A stretch of DNA of 17,167 bases, from assembly GCA_002305575.1 (NCBI GenBank), contig DBPP01000005.1, positions 1 to 17,167 on the forward strand, written 5' to 3'. Below, in pieces: positions 7,191-14,611 of this stretch. The position numbers were made by a program, and so were the translations under genes. Below the pieces are notes generated by a model. That model saw only the letters and a list, made by a program, of their open reading frames with translations, was not told where the DNA came from and did no database searches. This stretch comes from Ruminococcaceae bacterium UBA1417 (GTDB lineage: Bacteria; Bacillota; Clostridia; Oscillospirales; Acutalibacteraceae). The first letter of the stretch is position 1, and each line of letters starts with the position of its first letter.

Positions 7191-8213
7191 ATGCTTAAAT
7201 TACATCTCTTGTTCAGACGAATTTGCAGCTTTAACCCCAGACGTATGCTGGTTTACGTGCGCGAGGTTCGAAAGGAAACCCGGCTGCCATCTTTCTTCAT
7301 CGTTCTGGATATGCTCCTGTGCGCCGCTTTGTACAACGTCGGATTTTTTGACTACCATATTTTTGGCTTCGTACATATCCGCCGGCACCGCGACCGCAAA
7401 ACCTTTTTCACCATGCGCGACAACTGGCGCCTTTCGCGCCTCGTGAACGCACCGGAGGACACAGAAATTTTTAAGGATAAGGTGCGGTTCTGCACCACAT
7501 TTTCCGCCTTTCTGGGCCGGGAATTTCTCGACCTGCGTGAGAACGACGCGGAGGCGGTCGCGGCATTCCTGCGGCGCCATCCCGTCGTTTTCCTGAAAGC
7601 CCCCTCGGGATTCGGCGGGCTCGGCGTCGAACGGTTCGCCTGCACGGACGACAACCTCAGGCGCGTGCCGATGCTGCGCAAGGCGTGGCTGCAACGCGGA
7701 CTGTACCTGCTGGAAGAAGGCCTGATGCAGCACCCGGACATGGAGGCCCTCCACCCGGCGTCCGTCAACACCATACGCATCGTCACGCTGACCGATGAAT
7801 CGGGAGGGCCACACGTGTTGTACGCCTTCCTGCGCACGGGCCGCGGCAGCGCCTTTGTCGATAACACGACGAGCGGCGGCCTTTCCGCTTTGATCTGTCC
7901 GGACGGCGTGATCCGGCACCCAGCGCTTTCCGATAAAACGGGCGAATACTTTGACGTCCATCCGGATACCCGGCTTCGCTTCATCGGCTTTCGCGTTCCG
8001 TACTTTTCGGAAGCCATCGCACTGTGCAAGCGCGCCGCGCAGGTGCGGCCAGGCATGCGCTATATTGGCTGGGACGTGTGCATCACACCGCAGGGACCGG
8101 TACTCGTCGAAGGCAACGATCTGCCGGCTTATGACGGACAAGTCTACCGCCAGCAGGAGCATCCCGGCCGCGGCCTGAAGCCGGCCGTCCGCGCGATCGT
8201 GCCGCAGCTTTAA
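7191..8213 (+). CDS. ATP-grasp ligase of the sugar-transfer-associated type (ATPgrasp_ST-like)
   Basis: Protein of 340 residues with an ATP-grasp fold like the sugar-transfer-associated group often found in surface-polysaccharide clusters. Enzymes of this fold join a carboxylate to an amine or thiol with ATP. Visible are a glycine-rich lysine loop, FLKAPSGFGGLG (135-146), LEEGLMQHP (174-182), SVNTIRIVTL (191-200), NTTSGG (225-230) and the metal-binding end GWDVCITPQGPVLVEGN (293-309) with Asp295, Glu307 and Asn309. The basic N-terminus (1-30) and a hydrophobic stretch (35-60) suggest membrane association, but no signal peptide is seen. The ATG at 7191 is preferred because GTGAGG (7175-7180) lies 10 nt ahead; a TTG at 7182 would leave no room for it. 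It is an orphan, with no sugar genes beside it and its own promoter and terminator. The substrate is unknown. Confidence 0.87.
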   Translation: MLKLHLLFRRICSFNPRRMLVYVREVRKETRLPSFFIVLDMLLCAALYNVGFFDYHIFGFVHIRRHRDRKTFFTMRDNWRLSRLVNAPEDTEIFKDKVRFCTTFSAFLGREFLDLRENDAEAVAAFLRRHPVVFLKAPSGFGGLGVERFACTDDNLRRVPMLRKAWLQRGLYLLEEGLMQHPDMEALHPASVNTIRIVTLTDESGGPHVLYAFLRTGRGSAFVDNTTSGGLSALICPDGVIRHPALSDKTGEYFDVHPDTRLRFIGFRVPYFSEAIALCKRAAQVRPGMRYIGWDVCITPQGPVLVEGNDLPAYDGQVYRQQEHPGRGLKPAVRAIVPQL

Positions 8214-8241
8214 CCGCAGCAGCTCTGCATACAACAAAACA

Positions 8242-8289
8242 CCCGCCCCCAAAGGAATGCCTTCCTTTCCGGGGCGGGCTTCGCTTTTT
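8242..8289 (+). terminator. Rho-independent terminator of the ATP-grasp gene, probably shared with the convergent operon
   Basis: Long hairpin: outer arms CCCGCCCC (8242-8249) and GGGGCGGG (8271-8278), inner arms AAAGGAA and TTCCTTT, with a TGCC loop. CTTCGCTTTTT follows. The T tail overlaps the stop codon of the convergent arginase-fold gene. On the minus strand the stem is followed by TGTTTTGTTG, so it may also end the htpG operon. Confidence 0.88.
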
Positions 8290-9230
8290 CAGGTTTCTGC
8301 CCAGGCCGCAAGGCCCGCTTCGATGATCTGCCGTCCGCTCTCAAACGTAGTTTCGCCGCCCTGCGCGTACTTGTCGAAATCGACGCAGAAGCACGAGAAC
8401 GCCAGCACCTTTCCCGTGCGCATGACGGCGCGGACGTTGCCGAGCACCGTTTCGAGCGCATGCCCGCCCGGCTCCGGGCGGAAGTAGGCCGGTATGTATT
8501 CGTTCCGCAGGATGTCGACGTCGACCATCAGATAGATTGCGTCCACCCTGTCGGCCAGCGCCTGCACGCGCGCGGCCCAGCGCGCTGTGTCCGCAAATTC
8601 CGCGGGCAAAACGCGGTCGATGCCCGCGCGGGCGAGGTTTTCGTATTCCTCCGCGCCGCTGCAGTGCCCGTCGCCAAGGAGGATCTCCCCGGCTGTCAGC
8701 GGGCGCGCCATGCGGCAGAAGTCCCGGCCCCAATCCCGCATCGTCTGCCCGGCGATCGTCGAGAGCGGCACCGCGACGAAGCGCAGGTCGGGCCGCTCCG
8801 TCTCCTCCACGATGACGTTGTCGCAGTGGGCGTCCACCCAGACGAGGCCGACCTTCTTTTCCGGCCCGAGCGCCTGCTGCAGGCCGCCGAGCACCGCCGG
8901 CGCGAAAGCGCAGTAGCCCGACGACGTCAGGATGCAATCCCCCGCCGCGGCCGCCCTGCGGCAGGCTTCGGCGAAGTGCAGCGGGATCGCCTCGTGCGGC
9001 GCAAGCGCCGGGTACGGCGCGCCGGTAATCTCCTCCACGGCATACGAAACCCCGGCTTTACCGTACGTGCCCTTTTCGCGGTACAGGTCGACCGACCGGC
9101 GCGCGCCGGAAAACGGGCGGCGCTCCGAAACCGCGCGCGCATGGTCCTCCCGGCACACATGCCACGCCGCGTACAGATACGGGTACTCGAGCACGGCGAG
9201 ACGCCGCGCGTTGTTTTCGGTTTTCTCCAC
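8289..9230 (-). CDS. Arginase/agmatinase-fold (ureohydrolase family) protein with altered metal site
   Basis: Protein of 313 residues with the ureohydrolase fold, whose members hydrolyse guanidino compounds using two Mn2+ ions. The DAHCD motif (133-137) keeps Asp133, His135 and Asp137, and VDVD (236-239) keeps the two late aspartates Asp237 and Asp239. The usual first motif GGDHS is replaced by SSGYC (103-107), so the His ligand is absent and a Cys occupies about that position, as in a GGDC-type subgroup of the family. The usual Asp-Pro after the last motif is also missing (LRNEYIPA). Activity on arginine or agmatine is therefore not assured. GTG at 9230 is the start, with AGGGG 8 nt upstream. 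It is the last gene of the htpG operon, 60 bp after tadA. Family good, substrate unknown. Confidence 0.85.
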   Translation of the reverse strand: MEKTENNARRLAVLEYPYLYAAWHVCREDHARAVSERRPFSGARRSVDLYREKGTYGKAGVSYAVEEITGAPYPALAPHEAIPLHFAEACRRAAAAGDCILTSSGYCAFAPAVLGGLQQALGPEKKVGLVWVDAHCDNVIVEETERPDLRFVAVPLSTIAGQTMRDWGRDFCRMARPLTAGEILLGDGHCSGAEEYENLARAGIDRVLPAEFADTARWAARVQALADRVDAIYLMVDVDILRNEYIPAYFRPEPGGHALETVLGNVRAVMRTGKVLAFSCFCVDFDKYAQGGETTFESGRQIIEAGLAAWAET

Positions 9231-9290
9231 GATACATTCCCCTTTCCTGAAGCAAAACGCGTCGGTGCAAAACCCAGCACCGGCGCGCCT

Positions 9291-9767
9291 TTATTTTCTC
9301 CGCTCCGCAAAGAAGCGCCGCAGAAGCGCGCCGCATTCCTCGCCGAGCAGGCCCTTGTACAGCGCAGGCCGGAAAACCCGCGGCAGGCGGATCACGGAAA
9401 CGGCCGTGCCGCACGCGCCCATGACCTCATCCTCCGCGCCGTAGACGATCCGCTCGACGTGCGCGTTGACGGCGGCGCCGGCGCACATCGGGCAGGGCTC
9501 GAGCGTGACGTACAGCGTGCAGCCCGAAAGGCGCCAGTCCCCGAGCGATGCGGCCGCCTGCTCCATCGCCTCGAGCTCGGCGTGCCCGAGCACGCTGTGC
9601 GACGCCTCGCGGCGGTTGCGCCCGCGGCCGATCACGGCGCCGTCCTTGACGACCACCGCGCCGACGGGGATCTCCCCCGCCGCATACGCCTCTTCCGCAA
9701 GCGCGAGCGCCGCCTCCATAAACCGGCGGTCCGGCAGGAATTCCCGTCCGCCTGCTTCAGGAGACAT
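9291..9767 (-). CDS. tadA: tRNA-specific adenosine deaminase TadA
   Basis: Deaminates adenosine 34 of the tRNA-Arg(ACG) anticodon to inosine so that it reads CGU, CGC and CGA codons; an essential cytoplasmic enzyme. At 158 residues it is of normal size. The zinc and catalytic motifs of the CDA fold are complete: HAE (62-64, with Glu64 the proton shuttle) and PCPMC (91-95, Cys92 and Cys95). EIPVGAVVV (32-40) and TLYVTLEPCPMCAGA (84-98) are typical of TadA rather than of cytidine or guanine deaminases. The ATG at 9767 overlaps the end of the CPBP gene by 11 nt and has only a weak GGTGA ahead, suggesting translational coupling; an internal Met17 would remove part of the first helix. Fourth gene of the htpG operon. 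Confidence 0.95.
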   Translation of the reverse strand: MSPEAGGREFLPDRRFMEAALALAEEAYAAGEIPVGAVVVKDGAVIGRGRNRREASHSVLGHAELEAMEQAAASLGDWRLSGCTLYVTLEPCPMCAGAAVNAHVERIVYGAEDEVMGACGTAVSVIRLPRVFRPALYKGLLGEECGALLRRFFAERRK

Positions 9768-10830
9768 AGGCCGTCACCACAGACATCACGAGAAACACAA
9801 GCAGATACACGATAAAGCCCGGATTCAAAAACAGATGCAGCGCCTTATTCGGCACCGCCAGCCCGCGCTGCATCGGCGTGCGGAAAACCGAGCGCGTTTT
9901 CTTTTGCCGGATAATCAACAGAACCAGCGCAATAATGCCCAGCACAACGATCAGGTAGAACGACAGGACCGACACCGCATTTGCCGCCATTTCGCCCCAC
10001 AAATAGTTGACGCCGATCGGCAGCACGGCGAACAGGTTGTTCAGGAAATGGACGCCGATGCTGATCCAGATGTTCCGGGTGCGGACATACAGGAAGGACA
10101 TGGCGATGCCGCCGAGCATGACAACAGGCAGGGCCTGAAAGCTGTAATGCGCCATGCCGAAGATCACGCCGGAAAACAGGATCGCCGGCCAGTCGCCCCA
10201 GCGGCGCAGCACCGCCGTGGTGACACCGCGGAACGCGAATTCCTCCGTAACCGGCGCAATCAGAACCACGGAAACCACCATCGCGATCAGCTCCGTCACG
10301 GAATTCACCGTGAGGCTGTCCGTATTCGTCGCACCGCTCAGGCCCAGCTGTTCCAGCAGCGCCGAAATCAGGTTTGCCGGAATGTTCATGATCACACAGA
10401 CAAACGCGCCAGCCAGCACGAGCAGGAGGCCGTTGAGCACGCCGGTTTTCTCCACGAGCACCGTGTCGACCAGACGCCGCCGGCCGCCGAGCAGGAACAG
10501 TCCATACGGCAGGACAATCGAGACGTACGACAACATCGAAGCAATCAGATAATACGCCAGCGCCGGGAAACCGCCGATGCTGTTCGGGCCGGGAAACATC
10601 AGGTTCACGCCGCAGAACAGCAGCAGGATGGCCGCGCCGTTGGCAAAAAGAATTTGCAGCGGCAGGCTTGAAAGCGCCGCAAACGCCAGTCTGGACGCAG
10701 AACGGCGTATCGCCTTCTGCTCAAGCTTGACGGGGTCCGCCCACTGCGGCGGCTGCGTGGGCGGTATGTACGGTATGTACGGATAAGGCTGCTGCGGATA
10801 TGCGCCGTACGGCGCCGGATTCGGGTTCAT
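9757..10830 (-). CDS. CPBP-family intramembrane glutamic protease (CAAX protease/Abi type)
   Basis: Polytopic membrane protein of 357 residues with the Rce1/CPBP core. Conserved residues are Glu196, Glu197 and Arg201 in EEFAFR (196-201), His228 in FGMAH (224-228), and His261 with Asn264/265 in HFLNN (261-265). About eight hydrophobic segments lie between 48 and 356, and one (331-355) comes after the core. A soluble proline- and tyrosine-rich N-terminus (1-32, YPYIPYIPPTQPP) precedes them and is likely cytoplasmic, a possible protein-interaction tail. Known members cleave prenylated or membrane peptides or handle bacteriocin self-immunity; the substrate here is unknown. The ATG at 10830 has GGAAGGA close ahead. 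It lies 25 bp after the DUF2238-like gene and overlaps tadA. Confidence 0.92.
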   Translation of the reverse strand: MNPNPAPYGAYPQQPYPYIPYIPPTQPPQWADPVKLEQKAIRRSASRLAFAALSSLPLQILFANGAAILLLFCGVNLMFPGPNSIGGFPALAYYLIASMLSYVSIVLPYGLFLLGGRRRLVDTVLVEKTGVLNGLLLVLAGAFVCVIMNIPANLISALLEQLGLSGATNTDSLTVNSVTELIAMVVSVVLIAPVTEEFAFRGVTTAVLRRWGDWPAILFSGVIFGMAHYSFQALPVVMLGGIAMSFLYVRTRNIWISIGVHFLNNLFAVLPIGVNYLWGEMAANAVSVLSFYLIVVLGIIALVLLIIRQKKTRSVFRTPMQRGLAVPNKALHLFLNPGFIVYLLVFLVMSVVTAYVS

Positions 10831-10855
10831 GGGGTTCCTTCCTTTCTGTACGGCT

Positions 10856-11596
10856 TCACGGCAACTGACGATGGTCTGCGGACCGCCGTCTGCCGTGCCC
10901 GATGCGGATCATCAGCTTTTCGACCCAGCCTTTTTTGTATTTCAGGGAAATATAGCCGACCACACTCATGATGAGCGCACCCAGCGTATCGACGATCATG
11001 TCCTTCATCGTGTCCTGCAGCGCCGCCTGCCCAACGAGCGGCGTGCCGTCGTCCAGCGCGAATTTCTGCATATTCGTGCCGAAGAACGCGTCCATGGAAA
11101 ACTCATAGATTTCCCAAACGGCGCCCAGCGCCAGCGCAAAGCAAAACGCAAACACGGCGACAAAGAGCGGCGAAAGGTTCATCGGGATGCGCTCCGTATT
11201 GTTGAAAATCGCGATCATGGAAAACCCAAGCGCGCCGAGCATCGCGCCGCTGCACGTGTGGAGCACGGTATCCCACTGCGGCACCGTGTAGTAAAAGCTG
11301 CGCACCTCGCCGAGAAAAATCGCACAGTAAAGGAAGCCGATGTAAAGCAGGAACATCATGCGCGGGATTTCCACATCCCACCGCCGCATCATGGCGATCG
11401 GCACCACAATGGCCGCGATCCCCAGCAAGCACTGCAAGAGCATGAGCACGTAATCCTCGCGGCCGCGGCCCACGCTGTCCGTTGTGTCCTGTGCAAAGAT
11501 CCGCATGACCAGGTAGCCGATGGGCGCCACGAAGCTGATGAGCACGGCTATGGTGAACACCTTCCCCCAGTTTCGTTTCCTTTTCCCGCGATGCAT
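10856..11596 (-). CDS. Polytopic membrane protein, DUF2238/YjdF-like
   Basis: Unknown function; 246 residues with about six membrane segments (12-32, 48-70, 78-95, 113-133, 143-160, 200-217). The pattern of buried polar residues resembles the DUF2238/YjdF (VanZ-like) group: Asp109 and His113 in DTVLHTCSG, Trp161, Glu162 and Glu165 in WEIYEF, and Asp195, Asp199 and Asp203 in DTMKDMIVD. The conserved acidic and His residues inside membrane segments hint at a metal- or phosphate-handling site, which is inference. The C-terminus is basic (KKGWVEKLMIRIGHGRRR). The ATG at 11596 is preferred over the in-frame ATG at 11674, because AAGGAG lies 7 nt before it and the longer form would run into htpG. 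Second gene of the operon, 25 bp from both neighbours. Gene certain, family assignment moderate. Confidence 0.8.
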   Translation of the reverse strand: MHRGKRKRNWGKVFTIAVLISFVAPIGYLVMRIFAQDTTDSVGRGREDYVLMLLQCLLGIAAIVVPIAMMRRWDVEIPRMMFLLYIGFLYCAIFLGEVRSFYYTVPQWDTVLHTCSGAMLGALGFSMIAIFNNTERIPMNLSPLFVAVFAFCFALALGAVWEIYEFSMDAFFGTNMQKFALDDGTPLVGQAALQDTMKDMIVDTLGALIMSVVGYISLKYKKGWVEKLMIRIGHGRRRSADHRQLP

Positions 11597-11621
11597 CGCC
11601 TTCTCCTTTCTCACATCCGCC

Positions 11622-13502
11622 TCACTGCGCGAGCAGCTCCGCCACCATATTGGCGTAGGCGACCGGGTCCTCAATCGAACGGCCCTCGATCAGCAGCGCC
11701 TGATCATACAGCACTTCGGCGTACTTCTTCAGCTTGTCCTCGTCGTTCTCAAAGCGGCGCAGCGTCTCGAATACCGGATGCTCGGCGTTGATCTCGAGAA
11801 TCTGCTCGGCCTTCACCTTCTGCTCCGCACCGGGCATCGCGTTGAGCACCTTCTCCATCTCCATCGAGAGCGCACCGTCGGTTGTGATGCAGACCGGGTG
11901 GTTCTTCAACGACGTCGAGAGGCGCACGTCCTTGACCTGCCCGCCGAGAATGCCCTTGAGCTTCTCGAGCAGCGTCTTGTTTTCTTCGGCGCGCTTTTCG
12001 GCCTCAGCCTTTTCCTCGTCGGACTGCACGCGCGCATCTTCGGCGGAAACGTTCTTAAATTCTTTTCCTTCGTACTCATGCAGCACCATCAGCGCAAATT
12101 CATCGACGTCGTCGGTGAGGTACAGCACTTCATAGCCGCGGTCCAGTACGGCTTCGGTCTGCGGCAGGTGCGCAACGCGCTCCGCCGTTTCGCCCGCAGC
12201 GTAGTAGATGCAGGTCTGATCCTCCTTCATGTCGGCGACATATTCCTTCAGCGTGCGCATTTTGCCCGAGGAGGTCTTGAAGAGCACGAGGTCCTTGAGC
12301 TTGTCCTTGTTCACGCCGTAATTCTCATACATGCCGAACTTGAGGCGCAGGCCGAAGCTCTCGAAGAACTTCTCGTACGTCTCGCGGTCATGCTCGCACA
12401 TGGATTTCAGCTCCGAGGCAATTTTCTTTTCGATGCGGCCGGCAATCAGCTTGAGCTGGCGGTCGTGCTGGAGCATTTCGCGCGAAATGTTGAGCGAGAG
12501 GTCCTGCGAATCGACAAGGCCCTTGACAAAACCGAAGTAATCGGGCAGCAGGTCGGCGCACTTCTCCATGATCAGCACACCGGAGGCATAGAGCTGCAGG
12601 CCCTTTTCATAATCGCGGGAATAGTAATCCATCGGCGCCTTGGCCGGGATGAACAAAAGCGCGTTGTACGTCGCCGTGCCCTCGGCCGCCGTGTGAATCA
12701 CCTTGAGCGGATCCTGCCAGTCATAGAACTTTTCCTTATAGAAATTGTTGTACTCCTCGGCCGTGATCTCATTTTTGTTCTTTTTCCAGAGCGGCACCAT
12801 ACTGTTGAGCGTTTCCACCTCGAGATAGTGCTCGTATTCGTTCTCCGCGCCTTCCTTCGCACGCGTTTTCTCGACCTCCATGCGGATCGGGTAGCGGATG
12901 TAATCGGAGTATTTCGTCACAAGGCTGCGAATGCGGTACGAATCGAGGAATTCGCTGTACTTCTCCTCCTCGGTATCGGGCTTGATGTGCAGCGTGATCT
13001 CTGTGCCGTGGCCGGTTTTCTCACACGGACGGATCGTGTAGCCGTCCGCGCCGTCGGACTCCCACGCGAAAGCTTCGTCCGACCCGTATGCCTTCGATTC
13101 CACGCGCACATGGTCGCTGACCATGAACGCCGAGTAGAAGCCAACACCGAACTGGCCGATGATATCGATGTCATCGTTCTTCTCGTTTTCGGCCTTAAAC
13201 TGGAGCGAGCCGCTCTTTGCGATGACGCCGAGGTTCTGGTCGAGCTCCTCCTGCGTCATACCGATGCCGTTGTCGCGGATGCGCAGCACGCGCGCATCCT
13301 TGTCCGCTTCAATACGGATTTCAAAATCGTCGCGGCCGAGACCCGTATCCCCGTCGCTGAGCGATTTGTAGTACAGCTTATCGATCGCGTCGCTCGCGTT
13401 CGAAATCAGCTCGCGCAGAAAGATTTCCTTATGCGTGTAGATCGAATTGATCATCAGATCGAGCAGACGCTTCGATTCTGCCTTGAATTGCTTTTTTGCC
13501 AT
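11622..13502 (-). CDS. htpG: Molecular chaperone HtpG (Hsp90)
   Basis: Bacterial Hsp90: an ATP-driven dimeric cytoplasmic chaperone that remodels client proteins. At 626 residues it matches the usual length of about 620. The GHKL ATPase domain (about 1-215) has ELISNASDAIDK (31-42; catalytic Glu31, Asn35), DNGIGM (77-82; Asp77 contacts adenine) and the lid and glycine motif IGQFGVGFYSAF (115-126). The middle domain (about 225-480) and the C-terminal dimerisation domain (about 500-626) are complete, joined by a Glu/Lys-rich stretch near 500-520. The ATG at 13502 has AGAGG 11 nt ahead. It is first of a probable five-gene unit continuing to the DUF2238-like, CPBP, tadA and arginase-fold genes. 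No CIRCE repeat is seen upstream. Confidence 0.97.
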   Translation of the reverse strand: MAKKQFKAESKRLLDLMINSIYTHKEIFLRELISNASDAIDKLYYKSLSDGDTGLGRDDFEIRIEADKDARVLRIRDNGIGMTQEELDQNLGVIAKSGSLQFKAENEKNDDIDIIGQFGVGFYSAFMVSDHVRVESKAYGSDEAFAWESDGADGYTIRPCEKTGHGTEITLHIKPDTEEEKYSEFLDSYRIRSLVTKYSDYIRYPIRMEVEKTRAKEGAENEYEHYLEVETLNSMVPLWKKNKNEITAEEYNNFYKEKFYDWQDPLKVIHTAAEGTATYNALLFIPAKAPMDYYSRDYEKGLQLYASGVLIMEKCADLLPDYFGFVKGLVDSQDLSLNISREMLQHDRQLKLIAGRIEKKIASELKSMCEHDRETYEKFFESFGLRLKFGMYENYGVNKDKLKDLVLFKTSSGKMRTLKEYVADMKEDQTCIYYAAGETAERVAHLPQTEAVLDRGYEVLYLTDDVDEFALMVLHEYEGKEFKNVSAEDARVQSDEEKAEAEKRAEENKTLLEKLKGILGGQVKDVRLSTSLKNHPVCITTDGALSMEMEKVLNAMPGAEQKVKAEQILEINAEHPVFETLRRFENDEDKLKKYAEVLYDQALLIEGRSIEDPVAYANMVAELLAQ

Positions 13503-13527
13503 TGCGTATTCAACCTCTTCTCATCTC

Positions 13528-13550
13528 GGGCACGCTTCCTGCGGGTGCCC
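13528..13550 (-). promoter_or_regulatory. Hairpin in the htpG leader
   Basis: GGGCAC and GTGCCC arms, 11 nt apart, form a GC-rich stem in the expected htpG 5' leader, about 25 nt before the ATG. No T run follows, so it is not a terminator. It may stabilise the mRNA or respond to temperature (speculative). Confidence 0.35.
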
Positions 13551-13570
13551 TATCATTCTGTCTGCACTTT

Positions 13571-13581
13571 ACTATACTATA
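13571..13581 (-). promoter_or_regulatory. Candidate -10 elements of the htpG promoter
   Basis: Two overlapping TATAGT copies on the minus strand (13576-13581 and 13571-13576), about 70 nt before the ATG, in a strongly A/T-rich stretch. No good -35 is present at 16-18 bp, so the call is tentative. Confidence 0.4.
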
Positions 13582-13640
13582 AATTTGTTAAAAAATCACG
13601 AACTTTTTTATTTTCCTTAAAATATCTGTTCTGTGCGCCC

Positions 13641-13669
13641 TTGCGGCACACAAGGGAATCTGGTATACT
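13641..13669 (+). promoter_or_regulatory. Promoter of the lipoprotein gene
   Basis: TTGCGG (13641-13646), 17 bp, TATACT (13664-13669) with the extended TGG in front. The -35 is overlapped by the inverted repeat CCCTTG-7-CAAGGG (13638-13656), a possible operator. A short leader of about 25 nt follows. Confidence 0.6.
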
Positions 13670-13700
13670 TTTTTTACCACAATCCGGAAAGGTGGACTGT

Positions 13701-14477
13701 ATGATGATCCCTGCAAAAATTCTGCGCGCGATTGCCGCCGCAGCCCTTACCGCGCTTTTGTTTTCCATGACGGCATGCGCCCCGCTGCTGGCACTGCTGG
13801 GCAGCAGGCACGAGGACGCAGCCCCTACGCCAAACGCGACAGCCAAAACGTCCGAGCCGGCTGAAGCGTCCGATGCGGAAGAAACATCCGCGGCGGAAGA
13901 ACCTGACGGGACCGACGAAGCCCCCGCGGCCGACGAGGCATCCGCGCCGCTGGACGAAGACGCGCTTTCCGCCGCGCTGACCGAGGCGGCGCAATTCTAC
14001 CTGCACTGGTTTTACGACCGCAGCTTTGTCATCGACCCGGCCTACAGCGACATCGTGGCCTATCCCCCCATTGACGCGGACGGCAGTTACCCCGTCTACC
14101 CGACGGCTGTCGACGGCATTGCGACCTATGACGACCTGCTCGCCGCCGTCGAACACTATTTTGAGCACGACACGGCCGTGACGCTGCTCGACGCCATCGG
14201 CGCTGTCGATCAGGACGGCCGCCTGTGCGTGATCAAGAGCGACGGACTGGGCGGCACCGGCATGAAGGCTACGGTGACCGCCGACAGCATCGGCAACGGC
14301 GTTTATGCCCTGACGATGGATTACAGCAGTGTTGTGTCCCCGGACGCGACAAGCAGCGTCACGCTGTGGTACACGCCGGGCGTGGATACGGAAATGTTCG
14401 GCGGGACGGAAACCTCCGTGCGCCTGTTCTTCAATACGCTGCTCTACGCCGAACAGCTCGACTATGTAATCCACTGA
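13701..14477 (+). CDS. Putative secreted lipoprotein of unknown function
   Basis: Protein of 258 residues, not confidently recognised. It has a basic start, a hydrophobic segment (8-24) and Cys26 in SMTAC, a somewhat irregular lipobox, so it is probably lipid-anchored outside the membrane. A low-complexity Ala/Glu/Asp/Thr linker (about 33-82) works as a spacer. The C-terminal domain (about 83-258) contains FYLHWFYDRSFVID (97-110) and a pattern of helix, then a glycine turn and beta strands, ending YAEQLDYVIH. Its layout (a LLAAVEHYF helix followed by DQDGRLCVI) loosely recalls IseA-type inhibitors of cell-wall endopeptidases, a weak resemblance only. The ATG at 13701, with GGAAAGG upstream, is followed directly by a second ATG. 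It has its own promoter and, 90 bp after the stop, a terminator. Gene call strong, function open. Confidence 0.85.
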   Translation: MMIPAKILRAIAAAALTALLFSMTACAPLLALLGSRHEDAAPTPNATAKTSEPAEASDAEETSAAEEPDGTDEAPAADEASAPLDEDALSAALTEAAQFYLHWFYDRSFVIDPAYSDIVAYPPIDADGSYPVYPTAVDGIATYDDLLAAVEHYFEHDTAVTLLDAIGAVDQDGRLCVIKSDGLGGTGMKATVTADSIGNGVYALTMDYSSVVSPDATSSVTLWYTPGVDTEMFGGTETSVRLFFNTLLYAEQLDYVIH

Positions 14478-14566
14478 CGGGCGGCGCCGTTGGTGCACGC
14501 AACTGCGCACGCCCGGCCGTTTTCAAAATCCACCGGGTTCCGCAGCGCACATCAAGACAGACATAA

Positions 14567-14601
14567 GAGCCGGGACATTTGTGCCCCGGCTCTTTGTTTT
14601 T
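14567..14601 (+). terminator. Rho-independent terminator of the lipoprotein gene
   Basis: GAGCCGGG (14567-14574) pairs with CCCGGCTC (14585-14592), followed by TTTGTTTTT (14593-14601). It stands between two convergent genes. The minus-strand tail (TTATGTCTGT) is poorer, so use by the spoIIP unit is less certain. Confidence 0.88.
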
Positions 14602-14611
14602 CGGACCGTGC

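Noticed and set aside
11520..13700. Upstream two thirds of a 985-codon plus-strand open frame
   Set aside because: It is antisense to htpG. Only the last 258 codons (13701-14477), with their own promoter, ribosome site and signal sequence, are a real gene.
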